In this document: one piece after another, positions 1-10,432 of the stretch
Numbering within the stretch: the first letter of the stretch is position 1
Layout: each line of letters opens with the position of its first letter
Origin: Schizophyllum amplum
Taxonomy: Eukaryota > Basidiomycota > Agaricomycetes > Agaricales > Schizophyllaceae
NCBI GenBank assembly: GCA_007026445.1
Contig: VDMD01000010.1
Location: 310,001 to 374,000, forward strand
Direction of reading: 5' to 3'
DNA: 64,000 nt
The notes under the pieces: generated by a model
What the model was told of the DNA's origin: nothing
Database searches by the model: none
The model's input: the letters and a program-made list of their open reading frames with translations, nothing else
Translations under genes and position numbers: made by a program

Positions 1-1082
1 ACCGTCAAGGTGTACGGCGGCGTGCCACTCTTTGGTGTCAACTGAAGATCCGTGCACTGCGTGAGCGTCAGCTTGCTGTATTGCTCTCAGAAGATCGACA
101 TGAGGAGGGAGAACGCACTTGTGCCGGCCAGCCGGTCCAGGAAAGCGGCCCCAACGAGTCGTACGCATCAACATCAAGCGGGCCATCCGGAAACGTGAGG
201 GTATCGTTGGAACATGTACTGCTGAGCTCATCCTTAGTCGACGGCACGACGCTGACCACGGATTGACAGCCGCCCGTGTATCCGTTTGCGTCAAACTGTG
301 CGAAGCGGAGCCTGCGTGAGCGATCGTGACCAGAGCCAGAGGCTGTCATCGTACCATGCATATCTGGAACTTGATGTTATTCAGCCAATGCAGACGCGCA
401 TCACCGGGCCTTGGGCTTACCTGCGTGGACGGTGGGAAGGGAATCTCCCAGTTAAATTCGGGGCCATCGCCGACGTCGATAACGAAAGGGTAGGGATATA
501 ATCTGGAGAGGCTTGATCAGCATGCGAAGACGCTCTTCGAAGGGCGAGTAGCGTGGTATGAGCATAGAAAGGTTGACGTACGTTGTGTATATCTGAAATA
601 AATAAGGTGCTGTCGCGCTCGGCCTGAAAACGTGTCGGGCGCGTGCGTCAGCACTCAAAAAGACCAACTCCATGGTGTAAGAAACGGACCCGGTCGCTGA
701 GCTTCGCGACCACTTGACGTGCATGGTCTCGCATTGCTCTGTAGATCGTACCAAAGCATCAGGACAGTGTAACTTGAGGCGATAGTGCACTCACCGTAAA
801 CCGAAAATTGGTTCAAAATACTGTCCTCGGTGTAGAAATCGAACATCCAGGACTGGTCATATGATTGTGCAGCGCGAAGTATCAGATAGGCGAACATGAC
901 AGAGTTATCGGGCGCGTGTGGCCATGACACAGCCGAAGAAGAAAAGAGGTTGATCATGTCTCGTCAGTAAGTTATTGGGAAGCATATAGCCAGTTACATA
1001 CCAGCTCCATGGGCTCCGTGACCGCCGCATAGACGACCGCGGTGAGGGCGCCCAACAGCAGCGTGGTGACCGTCGCGTACAT
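1..1082 (-). CDS. Secreted membrane-anchored protein, paralogue A (3' end outside window)
   Basis: Multi-exon gene whose 3' part is cut by the window edge. Exon 1 starts at the ATG at 1080-1082 and encodes a signal peptide (MYATVTTLLLGALTAVVYA). Its donor is GTATGT. Later exons carry SWMFDFYTED (about 860), EQCETMHVKW (about 740), a segment ending in FNWEIPFPPS (about 430), a block with DANGYTGGCQSVV (about 260) and CTDLQLTPKSGTPPYTLT at the window start. The next gene (2249-5015) has the same blocks in the same order, so the two are tandem paralogues. The QC...W, CQSVV and CTDL blocks look like repeated extracellular beta-sandwich modules with conserved cysteines, a layout common in basidiomycete single-pass surface proteins. 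Function is unknown. The exon joins between 500 and 850 were not fully resolved. Confidence 0.6.
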
Positions 1083-2248
1083 CACGACTGGAAATGGAGA
1101 GAAGGAGTAGCGCTGACCCGCAGCGAGAATGAACAGACAAAGGGGCGTGATGAGACAACGTGCGCGCTGGCAGGGTCGCCCGAGACGCTCAAGAACGGAG
1201 AGAAAGGCGGGGAGAATCAGCGGCGACAGAGCTCTGTACTTATCCAGACCTTGGTCGTCGTGTATAGCATTGACACGTAAGATGAATTCATTCTCCCCTA
1301 GATGCGGCGTTCAAAATGAGCTGCACCGCTCGACGCGATGCTCACGGGTTGCATGACATGGGAAGGGTGGCTGAGCGCGTAGTTGCTTCTGTATGAAGAG
1401 AGATCCATACCACGCAGTTACAGCGCTTGGAAGCGGGAGCTTCGTGTGAGAATTTCCTCCAATACTTCAGCCGTACCTTTGCATTGAAATCGGTGCAACG
1501 TTCAAGATCATGGCTGAAAGCATGGTTGTCTCGACTGTCGGGTAAGGGCAGCTGGATGGCCATATTCCGCGGCAGTCATTGTCGGGTCAATTCGCACATG
1601 ACCGATATCTGGCCACAGTAAGGTATACGGGGTCTATCCAATGACAACCTGACACCAAAAGTATCTCGTTACTAGGTGGGCACGCCGCAAGTTAAGGTCC
1701 TCACTACTTAGTGGCTCATCGATACACCAGGACGCCTGTCGTGAGGAGGAAGAAATAAGGAGTTTCGATAACGGCAGCGTTGCAGGCTGGGCAGTCTCGA
1801 GAGGCAGCGAACCCGCGACTGACATGGTTTGGGAGAAGGCCGGGAGAAGGCAGGGAAGGAGCTCCCAAATCGGCATATGCCGACGCGGTCACGTGGTTGA
1901 TGTGACCGCCCGACACGCGTCACGGTTTGGCCTTGGGTGCATTGGCGCCCTGCTGATGTTCAGGCAGGACTGTAAGTACCTGTGCGCATTCCATGTGTTG
2001 AAAGATCTATATCCTGCTATGGAGTAAGTATACGGTTAAGTAGAATATACATCATCTTATGGTCAACTTCAAACTTCCAAGTACACAATGAAGTAAGCGT
2101 CGCGAGACACGACATAGTAAATTGGTAAGGTATATAGAGAACATGTTATGTAAGGGTCTTGCAGAGCACGATCACAACAAATGAAATCCAGAAAGATGAC
2201 AGGCCCAGATGAAATGTACCATATAGCAGATCGAAGACGGTCTAAAAA
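1083..2248. other. Intergenic, no gene seen
   Basis: Spacer between the tandem surface-protein paralogues. The open frames here are short, overlap each other and show no recognisable protein pattern. It should contain the promoter of paralogue A and the 3' UTR of paralogue B. Confidence 0.5.
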
Positions 2249-5015
2249 CTATCGTCGATGTGGTTTCCGCGCACCAGTTGGTCGTCGACGCTGGTCGATC
2301 AACAGTTGCGGGCTAAACCCCTCATCCCTGCTCTCTTCCCTATACGGGTCAAACGGCTCGCTCTCCCCCGCGCCGTCTCCCGAATTGCGCTCGCCATCCC
2401 TCGCACCCCGTTCTCCATCCCTCAGACCCCGCTCACCATCGTCCTCACTCCCCGCATACCTCGGCGGCAGCTCCACCACGCGCGTATCATCGCCGTGGTA
2501 CACCGTCACCGGCACCGCGCCCCCGTCGTGGTGCACGACGTAGACATTGTGCGCGCTCTCGCGCATGCCGCCGTCGCTGCTGCTGCCCTCCGTCCGTCGT
2601 AGGGGGTCCAGGAGCGCGCTCCCGGCCTGGGGCAGCAGCGCGCTCCCGGCCTGGGTCGTTGGTGATGACGGTTCCCGGTGGAAGGGCGATGACGGCTCGC
2701 GAGGGAAGGGCATCTGCGCGGCATATGGCGTCTGCGCATGTGGATCGTAGGGCGCGTACGGCGAGGAGGGCGATGGGGGCTCGACGGCGAAGGGTTCGTG
2801 CGCGGAGGAGAAGGGGCGTCGTGAGCGGCGGCGGCGGAGGAAGAACCAGACGCCGAGGGCGCCAACGATGAGGCCGAGGACAAGGCCGCCGATTCCGGCG
2901 CTGGGAGGTGAGTTAGCAGGTGAGAGGACAGCATGACGCCGATGAGAGGAAGAGGTGGATGAGGATAAGGAACAGAATGACAAGGCGAGGGAGCAGACGG
3001 GACAAATCGAAAATACGCACCCTACGGCAGCAGCAGGAGAAACGACAGAGGGGTCACTGCAGCAACATCAGCTATTTGCTACGCAAAGCACGCTCATGAA
3101 ACTCACTCTCCACCTAAGCAAGACGCCTTGCCTTCGCCGCTATGTAGCATGCCGATAGACCACAAGTTGTGATCCGAATCTGCGACCTTTGGTAGCACAT
3201 TAGACAATGTACACGTGATGGCAGAATAACCCTCAACCACTTACCGAGACATAGAACGGCGTACTCCAGCTCAGGCCCACAGTCCAATCTGCCGTCCATA
3301 TCAGCTGTGCCGCACGCGTTCGCATAAATCACCCAACACGCACTGAAAGTACTCATATCATCGATGGTAGCGTTATACGGCGGGTGCGATGGCGGGGCCA
3401 CCTGCTCACACAATGAGCCTAAATCCCAGGTGCTCGATACAGGTCACTGACCGTCACCGTATACGGCGCCGTTCCATTCTTTGGCGTCAGTTGGAGGTCG
3501 GTACACTGAAGGCACCGTCAGCACGTCTCATCTTGCAATGTGGAAGGCTACTGTGCCAGAAGGCCGCTGATTTGGAAGACTTCTGCGGATCCAGAAGGCT
3601 TCTTATTCAAAAAGCTACTCACCTGCGGCGGCCACCCCGTCCACGACAACGGCCCCGACACATCGTACGCCTCGATATCGAGCGGCCCGTCCGGCCAGCT
3701 GAGCGTGTCGTTCGAGCACGAGCGGCTGAACGCGGTGGTGTTATGTACGACGTTGACGACGGACTGGCAGCCGCCGGTGTAGCCGTTGGCGTCGAACTGG
3801 GAGTATGGTCATGAGCAATGCGAGCCGCGACACCGACACCGATGAGCTGCGACACCGATGAGCTGCGACACCGATGAGCCGCGACACCGATGAGCCGCGA
3901 CCCGGATGAGCTGCGACCGGGCCGATGAAGATGGCGAGAAAGCGAGGATGAGCGAGGCGATTGCGAGGTGAGCCAGAGTGAAGAGCGAGGAGGGTGAGCA
4001 ATGAAAAATGTGCGATCAAAGGGTGAGGGGGCGAGGGATGTCACCCGTCATGGGCCTGAGAAGCTGTCGTAAAACATACCATGCATATTTGGACCTATGG
4101 GCGATCTTTTGTTAGTTTGGGAATATAGAATGGGCATGAGCGCGCTCACCTGCGTATTTGGAGGGAATGGGACTTCAAAGTCGTATTCGTTGCTGCTGCC
4201 CACGTCAAGAACGAAGGGGAACTGGTATATTCTGAGGGGTGTGGATGGTCAGATAATGTATTAAGACAACTGAATCCGGGACGATGGCTAGTACTGGGAA
4301 GAAGAAGTATGCCACGAAGTGAACGTATGCTAGGGATTGACCGGATGAACACAAGCAAGAGACGTACGAAGTGTATATCAGAAACGAGTATGGCGCTGTC
4401 CCGCTCGGGCTGTACAGCTTCGTCAATGAAACGCTCATCGTTCGCCAGGCTGTGCGACGCACCCTGTTGCTGAGCCCCGATTCCACTTGATGCGCATGGT
4501 CTCGCATTGCTCTGCGTAGCCAGAAGTGGGGGGATGAGCCGTACGGTAGGCAAGCAGCAGGAGGTTTGAGCGCGGCCGATCATAGAGCAGAGCCGGAGGA
4601 GGGCGTCGAAGGATACCATGTGAAGAACAAGGTGAATGGGGCGAAGAAGTTGCTTTAGCATTGCGTACTTGAATACGAACATAGATACTCACCGTATACA
4701 GGGAACTGCCTCAAATCGCCGTCCTCGGTGTAGAAATCGAACACCCAGGACTAGGCAGGATGGGGGAGGGGTGCAAGAGCAAGTGTCCGCCGAGTTCCAG
4801 GGTCGAGTTCCGTGGTGAACGTATATCATGGAGGGGATTCCATTTTGCGGCGCAGAGGGCGAGCGGATATAGAGAGAGCAAGCGCATAAACTGCAGTCAG
4901 TACACTCGTGAAGGACGCATATATCCAGTTCACGCACCTGTTCCATGGGTTCCAGCATCGTCGCGCTCGCCCTCAGACACAGCGCGCACCATAGAAGCGC
5001 TGTCGTCGGTCGCAT
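2249..5015 (-). CDS. Secreted, single-pass membrane-anchored protein, paralogue B
   Basis: Complete minus-strand multi-exon gene. The ATG at 5013-5015 opens a signal peptide (MRPTTALLWCALCLRASA) and the donor GTGCGT follows codon EQ. Exons then encode SWVFDFYTEDG (about 4740), QCETMRIKWNRGSAT (about 4500), a block ending DFEVPFPPNTQ (about 4160), FDANGYTGGCQSVV (about 3780), CTDLQLTPKNGTAPYTVTV (about 3480) and NWTVGLSWSTPFYVS (about 3250). The last exon encodes one transmembrane helix (AGIGGLVLGLIVGALGVWFF, about 2890), an Arg-rich stop-transfer stretch and a roughly 200-residue Pro/Ser/Asp/Arg-rich cytoplasmic tail to the stop at 2249. Topology is extracellular Cys-containing modules, one helix, disordered tail. 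This suggests a surface or sensor role, but function is unknown. Joins near 4430 and 3060-3160 are uncertain. Confidence 0.7.
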
Positions 5016-5224
5016 GATGGGGGAATAGAAGGGGAAGCAGAAATATTGGGTGCAGCCAGGCGTGATTGGAGCGATGTGCGTAAAGCAGTATCGCCCTAGG
5101 ACGCGGTCCGCGACTAGGACTCCGAGGGAGACTGCGTTTCAGCACGAGCACTCGGTCTAGCAAAGATGACTCGGCAGAAGGAGACGGTGCAGACAAGCAA
5201 GGAGGACTGCGCAACCCGTCGCTC

Positions 5225-5575
5225 TCAAGGAATGAGGCAAGGGATAGAAGCCAAGTTGTGAAGATGGTTTTCTGCAGCCGGAACTGAATGGCTTCGGCGC
5301 GGAGATCCCGTGTGTTTTGCAAATGCGCGCCGCCCACCAAGCAAGCGCCCACTTCCGCGGCGGCGGCGGCGGTCAGCGCTCCTTGGCAGGGTCTGAGCGG
5401 TGCAAGGAGGCGTCGTTGCACAGACATGGTAGCGATACGGGTCGGAGACCACGAACGTTAGCGGGATGCCGCTTGCGATGTGACCATCTGAAGTCTTCAC
5501 TTTGCACTCGAAGGCAGCCAACCCTTCCTCATCACCAGCAAGGAGTCCGCCCAGATGCAGAAGAGACGCTGCCAT
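5225..5575 (-). CDS. Unidentified ORF
   Basis: An open frame of 117 codons from the ATG at 5573-5575. The N-terminal half (MAASLLHLGGLLAGDEEG, then CKVKTSDGHIASGIPLTFVV) looks protein-like. The C-terminal half is Arg/Pro-rich and looks like non-coding translation, so a real gene would probably splice out near 5440. I recognise no family. Confidence 0.2.
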   Translation of the reverse strand: MAASLLHLGGLLAGDEEGLAAFECKVKTSDGHIASGIPLTFVVSDPYRYHVCATTPPCTAQTLPRSADRRRRRGSGRLLGGRRAFAKHTGSPRRSHSVPAAENHLHNLASIPCLIP

Positions 5576-5815
5576 AACGGCCCCCCATCTCACGAGATAA
5601 CAGAGATGATTTGTATGCTCATGCCAGCCGTGGTATTTCGTACCAGCTATACTCAGACTACAAGGAAATCGTATCACGCCGACGCTCAAAGCGTCCGTCC
5701 TAGTCTACTTCACTATCGCATGCGCTCCGATGGCACCTTAGTAGTCGTGCCCGACGTACCGCTGGTAGTTCTCGTTACCGGTCCTCGTGCCGCAAGGACG
5801 ACGACTGCTGAACGC

Positions 5816-6480
5816 ATCGGAGGCTGCGACTGCTGAACGCATCGGAGAGCAGCGAATGCTGAAAGCACTGGAGGAATGAAAGCGACGCCTGCACTGACAT
5901 GAGCTATTATGAACCACTGTGCAGGTATGGTGCTTACCAGTCTATCAAGGTCAAGCCCTTGCCATCACGGTCATGCTCTTGCTATCACGGCCATGCCCTT
6001 GTGCTATCACGGTCATGCCCTTGCGTCGCGCCAATCATTTCCATATCATGCAAAGGTCAGCGGACGAGGTAGGGAAGACTGAGAAGAGGGAACAAAATCA
6101 CAGGTGCGAAGACAGACTGAGAAGAGGGAATGAAGACTGAGATGAGGGAAGGAAGACTGAGAAGAGGGAATAAAGACTGAGCATAGCTGAAACGTCGGAA
6201 GCTCCCAACGCCCCCGCCTCGACACTCACATCGGCCCCGCTAGCCTCGACAATCTCAACACCTCCGCCTCGAACACTTACAACGGCCCGCCCGACAGGAT
6301 GCAAGGCGGGCATAGATCCGTCCGCGGTATCAGGACCGGCCTGGACATAACCAAGCCATGACGAGGGACGGGCGAAGGGTTTGCTAACTCGAGCACCGAA
6401 GGATCGGATGGTCGAGCACCAAGCGTCGAATGGTCGAGCACCGAAGTGTCGAATGGTCAAAATCGAAGGGTCGAGATTCG
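5816..6480. repeat. Cluster of short imperfect tandem repeats
   Basis: Four unrelated short repeats follow each other in non-coding DNA. At 5816-5870 CTGAACGCATCGGAG recurs. At 5950-6025 a roughly 25-bp unit with ATCACGGTCATGCCCTTG recurs about three times. At 6085-6182 a purine-rich unit with AGACTGAGAAGAGGGAA recurs four times. At 6405-6475 a roughly 22-bp unit with GAATGGTCGAGCACCGAAG recurs three times. No gene was found between 5.6 and 6.97 kb. Confidence 0.7.
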
Positions 6481-6969
6481 ATTCAATGAAGAACATCAGT
6501 CACGAAAGAACAGAGCAAGTCCCGAAGAACAAACAAGCCCCGGATGTCCGAGAAAGAATAGAGGGGGCAGTCACGAGGACGGTCGAGAACAAGGTCGACC
6601 TGAGACCCATGCCCACATTCCGAGGGCCTCGAGCCCCAGTTGTGTGCGGAGGCGGGTTTGTAGAGCGGGGCTTGCTGCGGAGCCATGCATGAGGGCGCGG
6701 ACATGCCTGCGCTATGAGTATTAGCCAAGCACATTGCCGCTGTAGGATGTGGACAGGCCAATGAGGCAGTGGACAGGCAAGTGAGGCGACGACGTTGAAG
6801 CATTCGTGGACTTTATGTTTACAGATCGGTTCGTAATTATCCGTCCTTGATTTGTGCAGACGCGGACATTCCCAGAGACGCGACCGTGAAGTCTGAGTGG
6901 GGCGATCAGTTGGAAGCCGATGGGCGTGGATGGAAGGGCGGGAAGCCAGGACGCACAAGATGATCTGCT

Positions 6970-7454
6970 TTACTTCTTCTCCGCCTTCGAGAGCTCGTCG
7001 GCGTGCTGCTTCTCGAGAACGTCCTGGAGGGCAAAGGTATGAGTAGAAGCGCTATAGACATGACAAGGCAGCGTACCAGCTCCTTGCGCTTCTTCTCAAT
7101 CTGAGGTCGAGGTCAGCATGCACGTAGGCTGACCATCCCGCGCCGAGAACATACCTCATCACGCATCTTCTTGATGAGCTCCTGCTCGTGCTGGCGAGCG
7201 TAGCTGTCTGCGCCCAAGTCAGCCTCCGCACACCGCATATGCAGCACATGACCCACCCTCCTGGGCCTTCTCCCTCTTCCTGCACGCCCACATGAGCCTC
7301 TCGCGTAAAACCGGGACGTCAACACCTCCACTCACGAGAACTCCTTCGACGACGCGACCGAGCCATCCTTCACGCTCGACGCGTAGCGCTTGGCGACGGT
7401 CGTGAGCTGCGGCGCAGCACGGCGCGCGGCGGTGAGTCTGGTAGCAGTGAGCAT
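6970..7454 (-). CDS. INH1: Mitochondrial F1Fo-ATPase inhibitor protein (IF1/INH1)
   Basis: Small matrix protein that binds F1-ATPase when the membrane potential collapses and stops wasteful ATP hydrolysis. Five exons: 7336-7454, 7257-7279, 7155-7207, 7077-7100 and 6970-7023. They sum to 273 nt, giving 90 aa and a stop, and every junction is GT-AG. The N-terminus is an Arg/Ala-rich mitochondrial presequence (MLTATRLTAARRAAP). The mature part is the charged alpha-helix of the IATP family: GSVASSKEFSKREKAQED, then YARQHEQELIKKMRDEIEKK, ending KQHADELSKAEKK, with the His-containing stretch typical of pH-sensing inhibitors. It lies head-to-head with ATP-synthase subunit h, 150 bp apart, so both are probably expressed from one bidirectional promoter. 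Confidence 0.92.
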
Positions 7455-7604
7455 AGTTGATGGGATAGCAAAAGCAAGTGTTCGACCTCGGTTGTTTGCC
7501 CCGGTGTTTGCGTTTGCGCCGGCACGACGTCACGCTTGGATGGTCACGCCGGCCCATGCTGGCACGTGCGCACCCGCCGTTTTATCCCGCCCGTCATCCC
7601 CACC
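7455..7604. promoter_or_regulatory. Shared bidirectional promoter, IF1 / ATP-synthase subunit h
   Basis: Only 150 bp separate the two divergent start codons (7452-7454 minus, 7605-7607 plus). Both promoters and 5' UTRs must fit here. No clear TATA box is visible. Coupled expression is inferred from the arrangement. Confidence 0.6.
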
Positions 7605-8125
7605 ATGTCCTTCATGCTCAGGCAGGCGCCCAAGGTCGTGAGTGCGCGTCCGCAGAGGCGATGGCATGGCCCTGATATATGTTGCAGGCCCAAAATGCGT
7701 CCCGCGCATTCGCTACTTCTGCCGCTGCACGCGCAGGTGCGTCTCACACTTTATTTCTAGCCAGCGTGTTCTTACCGCGTATCATCCAGATATCGTCCAG
7801 CAGCTCTACATCAAGGAGTTGAAGGCATACAAGCCCGCGGTTGCTGTGCGTTTCCACTTGGGTCGAAATACTGTGTGATCGGCTAACGTGCAAGCAGGCC
7901 AAGGACGCCCATGTCGGCACCGTCAAGACGTGGTCCGCGCCGCAGAAACCCGCCGCCCCGGCTCTCCCCACCGACATCGCTGCTGAGCTGTCCGCATACG
8001 ACGCGGCCGAGCCCACGCTCGCGTCGGCGCCTGCGGCTGGCGAGGCCCCGGCGGCCTCCAGCAGCGCGGAAGAGTTCCTCGAGATGCTTGAGGCGGACCC
8101 GGTCGTGGAGGAGCACCACCACTAG
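7605..8125 (+). CDS. ATP14: Mitochondrial ATP synthase subunit h (Fo stalk)
   Basis: Peripheral-stalk subunit of mitochondrial F1Fo-ATP synthase. Four exons: 7605-7637, 7688-7736, 7790-7845 and 7898-8125. They sum to 366 nt (121 aa). The N-terminus is a presequence-like stretch (MSFMLRQAPKV, then AQNASRAFATSAAARA), followed by the hallmark DIVQQLYIKELKAYKP and KDAHVGTVKTWSAPQKP. The tail is acidic (EEFLEMLEADPVVEEHHH), matching the subunit h pattern of a short conserved N-half and an acidic C-end. The ATG at 7605 is the first in frame and lies upstream of the presequence. Its divergent neighbour encodes the inhibitor of the same enzyme. Confidence 0.92.
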
Positions 8126-8518
8126 AGTGGTACGCCTGCTGTCATCGAAGGTGGAATTGAGTGTATAGAATGCATGCTGTTCTGCTCGTTGCGATGTCGT
8201 GATCGGCCAGCGACAAGACTTTCTCCTGCTCAAGTTACGACTTCTTTTCAAGTTCGAGGTCACCTCACTTCACCATCCGTCCTCCATATCCTAATACACT
8301 TCTCCACTGCTCCTTCCCGTCCCACTCTGGTCCCACTCTTCGCGAGTTTCCTGTAGCTGAAGTATCCCTTCCTCCCATCACCCTGACGCGCTTGCACTCC
8401 CCGCTAACGCTTCCTTCGCCCCGGCCAATCTCAGCCTGAAGCAGAGTGTCAGCCCACTCTTCCGCACCTCATTTCGTATCCCGCCCCGCGTTGATTTGGA
8501 GACACTTGAACCCAGTAC

Positions 8519-8812
8519 TCACTGATTCCTTTTCGAAAGCACGCGAAGCGTATTCTTCTTTTCCGCCTCTGTCATCTCTGCCCAATTCCCTATTCTTGAG
8601 AGCGTCTGTTCTTGATGTCAGCTATCTACATCTCTCTCGCTGTGCTTCACAGCTTGAAAACGCACGCCATCGCTATTGACCACCATGGGTCCCAGTTCGT
8701 CGAGGAGGGGTATTTTCCCTCCGCCTACGTTAATTTGTGTCGTGTCTGTGTTCGTGGACTTGTCCTCGAGGAGCAGAGGCTCCGCGGGCTTTGGCTCGGT
8801 GTTGCCACTCAT
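8519..8812 (-). CDS. Small conserved fungal protein of unknown function (77 aa)
   Basis: Two exons (8666-8812 and 8519-8605) with a 60-nt GT-AG intron, 234 nt in total. After a variable N-terminus the protein reads TTQINVGGGKIPLLDELGPM, then VVNSDGTLSRIGNWAEMTEA, and ends KKNTLRVLSKRNQ. I recognise this Gly-Pro-Met ... DGT(L)SRI.NW..M(T/S) ... R.L..RN pattern as a short fungal family that is widely conserved but has no assigned function. It has no signal peptide or membrane segment and is probably soluble. The intron falls exactly between the two conserved halves (DG|TLS). Confidence 0.8.
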
Positions 8813-9142
8813 GTTTGTTGCTCGAAAGTTGAGAGTGATGGAGAAGAAGCAAGTATGGGGACGTCAAATGGACAAGACAACTGAATTTTCTGGAAGCCTA
8901 CGAATAACATACGAAGGACGCCAACCAACGCTGATGCAATATGACCGCCGATTCTATTCCTCCCAACCACAGAGCTACAAGTGTAACGCCAATGAGCGTT
9001 CAATAAGTACAGGATGAATGCAATTCCTTCCGCTAGTCCGTTCGTGTGATGCTAGTAATGCGAGACGATGGTAGTGTAGTGTACAATGAGCAGACAAGGT
9101 GACCCAACCATGAACAGTGCCTAACGCAACGGAAAACCGCCT

Positions 9143-10432
9143 TCACCGTCCAACAGTCGTCGTAGGGTCAAACGGACTTGACGCATAAGTCGACGTCTTC
9201 TTGCTCTGCAGACTCCGCACCGCGCGTCGCAGAGACGCTCCCAATCGCTCTCTGATGCCCATCTTCTGGCGAATAGGCTCCGTCGGCGCGATGGAGAAGG
9301 GGGTATGCGAATAGGAGACGGCAGGGAAACCGGAGGAAAGCATGGGCTGGGCGGGGATGACATTGATCTTCTCCTCTCGCGGGGTGGGAGAACCAGAGGG
9401 CGGCGTGGGCGGCGGGGTGGCGGGCTGCCCGACCGAGCTGGCACTCCATGTGTCGCCGGATGTGGTACGGACGAGAGATGGCACAGTAGCTGGCTGCGGC
9501 GTCTGCGTCTGCTGCTTCTCCGCGTTGCGTGTGACGTGGCGTGTAGGGCGCGGTGGCACGCGCGGCCCGTCGAAGAAGTCGGCGGGGAGGCAACGGAGCA
9601 GGATCGGGTTGAGCGCCTCCAACTCCTGCCCCGCCTCAACAAGGGTGATGCGGTCCAGCGGATCTGCGGTCAAGAACCGGGAGCAGAGCTCGCCGAAGGC
9701 GTCGGAGATGTTGGCAACGGTCTGCAGGTGCGCGACGCCATGGGTAAGGTACAGGCGGAAGTCAACGTCCTTGCGATGGGGGCGGAGCCACGGCTTGCTC
9801 TGCGCGACGGCGACAAACATAACCATGCCCAGCGCATAGATGTCGGCGTCGCGGTTGTAGTAGTGCCCGCGCAGGATCTCTGGCGCGCGGTAGAATGTGC
9901 TTCCCAACCCGGGCTGCTCTGTGATCTCCTGGTCGCTTGCCCAGCCGAAGTCGCAGATTTTCCATGTGCGCAGGTCGGGGGACAGCAGTACATTCTCGAG
10001 CTTGAGATCGCGGTGGTAGAGGCCGTTAGCGTGCATGTAGGAGAGCGCGCTGGTGAGCTGGAGGAAGCCATCGCGGAGTTCGTCGACGCGTAACCGAAAG
10101 GCGTCGTGGAAGACGGCGGTGAAGAGATCGCCGCCACGGCAGAGGTGCATGGCGGAGACGACGTGATCGGCGGTGACGTAGGTATCTATGAGGGTCACGA
10201 CGCTCGGGTGGTCGCTGAGGGCGGCGTGAATGATGTGTTCTTTCCTCTGCTGCCGGAGGACGGGGGCGCCTGGCCGCGTGTCGCGGGCTTGAAATTTGAG
10301 CGCCACTACGCGCCCGTCCTTGGTATCTACTGCACGGGCAACAACACCATTAGAGCCGCTTCCAATGCGGTCGTACTCGTTATAGGCAAATCTTGCTACA
10401 GGGAAAGTCTTGAAGGAGGCGTCGTAGCTCAT
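9143..10432 (-). CDS. Serine/threonine protein kinase, 429 aa
   Basis: Single-exon kinase. The catalytic domain occupies about residues 17-280. It has a glycine loop GSGSNGVV (24-31), ATP-binding Lys46 in VALK, catalytic HRDLKLEN (140-147), metal-binding DFG (161-163) and YRAPE (181-185). All canonical residues are present, so the enzyme should be active. The C-terminal 130 residues are Pro/Ser/Thr-rich and look disordered, with no second domain. This compact domain-plus-tail form is typical of kinases expanded in agaricomycetes, and I cannot assign an orthologue. The start ATG (10430-10432) lies 20 codons before the glycine loop, and no upstream coding exon is seen. Confidence 0.85.
   Translation of the reverse strand: MSYDASFKTFPVARFAYNEYDRIGSGSNGVVARAVDTKDGRVVALKFQARDTRPGAPVLRQQRKEHIIHAALSDHPSVVTLIDTYVTADHVVSAMHLCRGGDLFTAVFHDAFRLRVDELRDGFLQLTSALSYMHANGLYHRDLKLENVLLSPDLRTWKICDFGWASDQEITEQPGLGSTFYRAPEILRGHYYNRDADIYALGMVMFVAVAQSKPWLRPHRKDVDFRLYLTHGVAHLQTVANISDAFGELCSRFLTADPLDRITLVEAGQELEALNPILLRCLPADFFDGPRVPPRPTRHVTRNAEKQQTQTPQPATVPSLVRTTSGDTWSASSVGQPATPPPTPPSGSPTPREEKINVIPAQPMLSSGFPAVSYSHTPFSIAPTEPIRQKMGIRERLGASLRRAVRSLQSKKTSTYASSPFDPTTTVGR

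Noticed and set aside
2249..5015. Possibility that both surface-protein paralogues are one long gene
   Set aside because: Each has its own ATG with a signal peptide (1082 and 5015), and paralogue B ends in a transmembrane helix, tail and stop at 2249.
9305..10093. 262-codon plus-strand open frame
   Set aside because: It is the antisense of the Ser/Thr kinase at 9143-10432 and has the Arg/Glu/Gly composition expected of a shadow frame.
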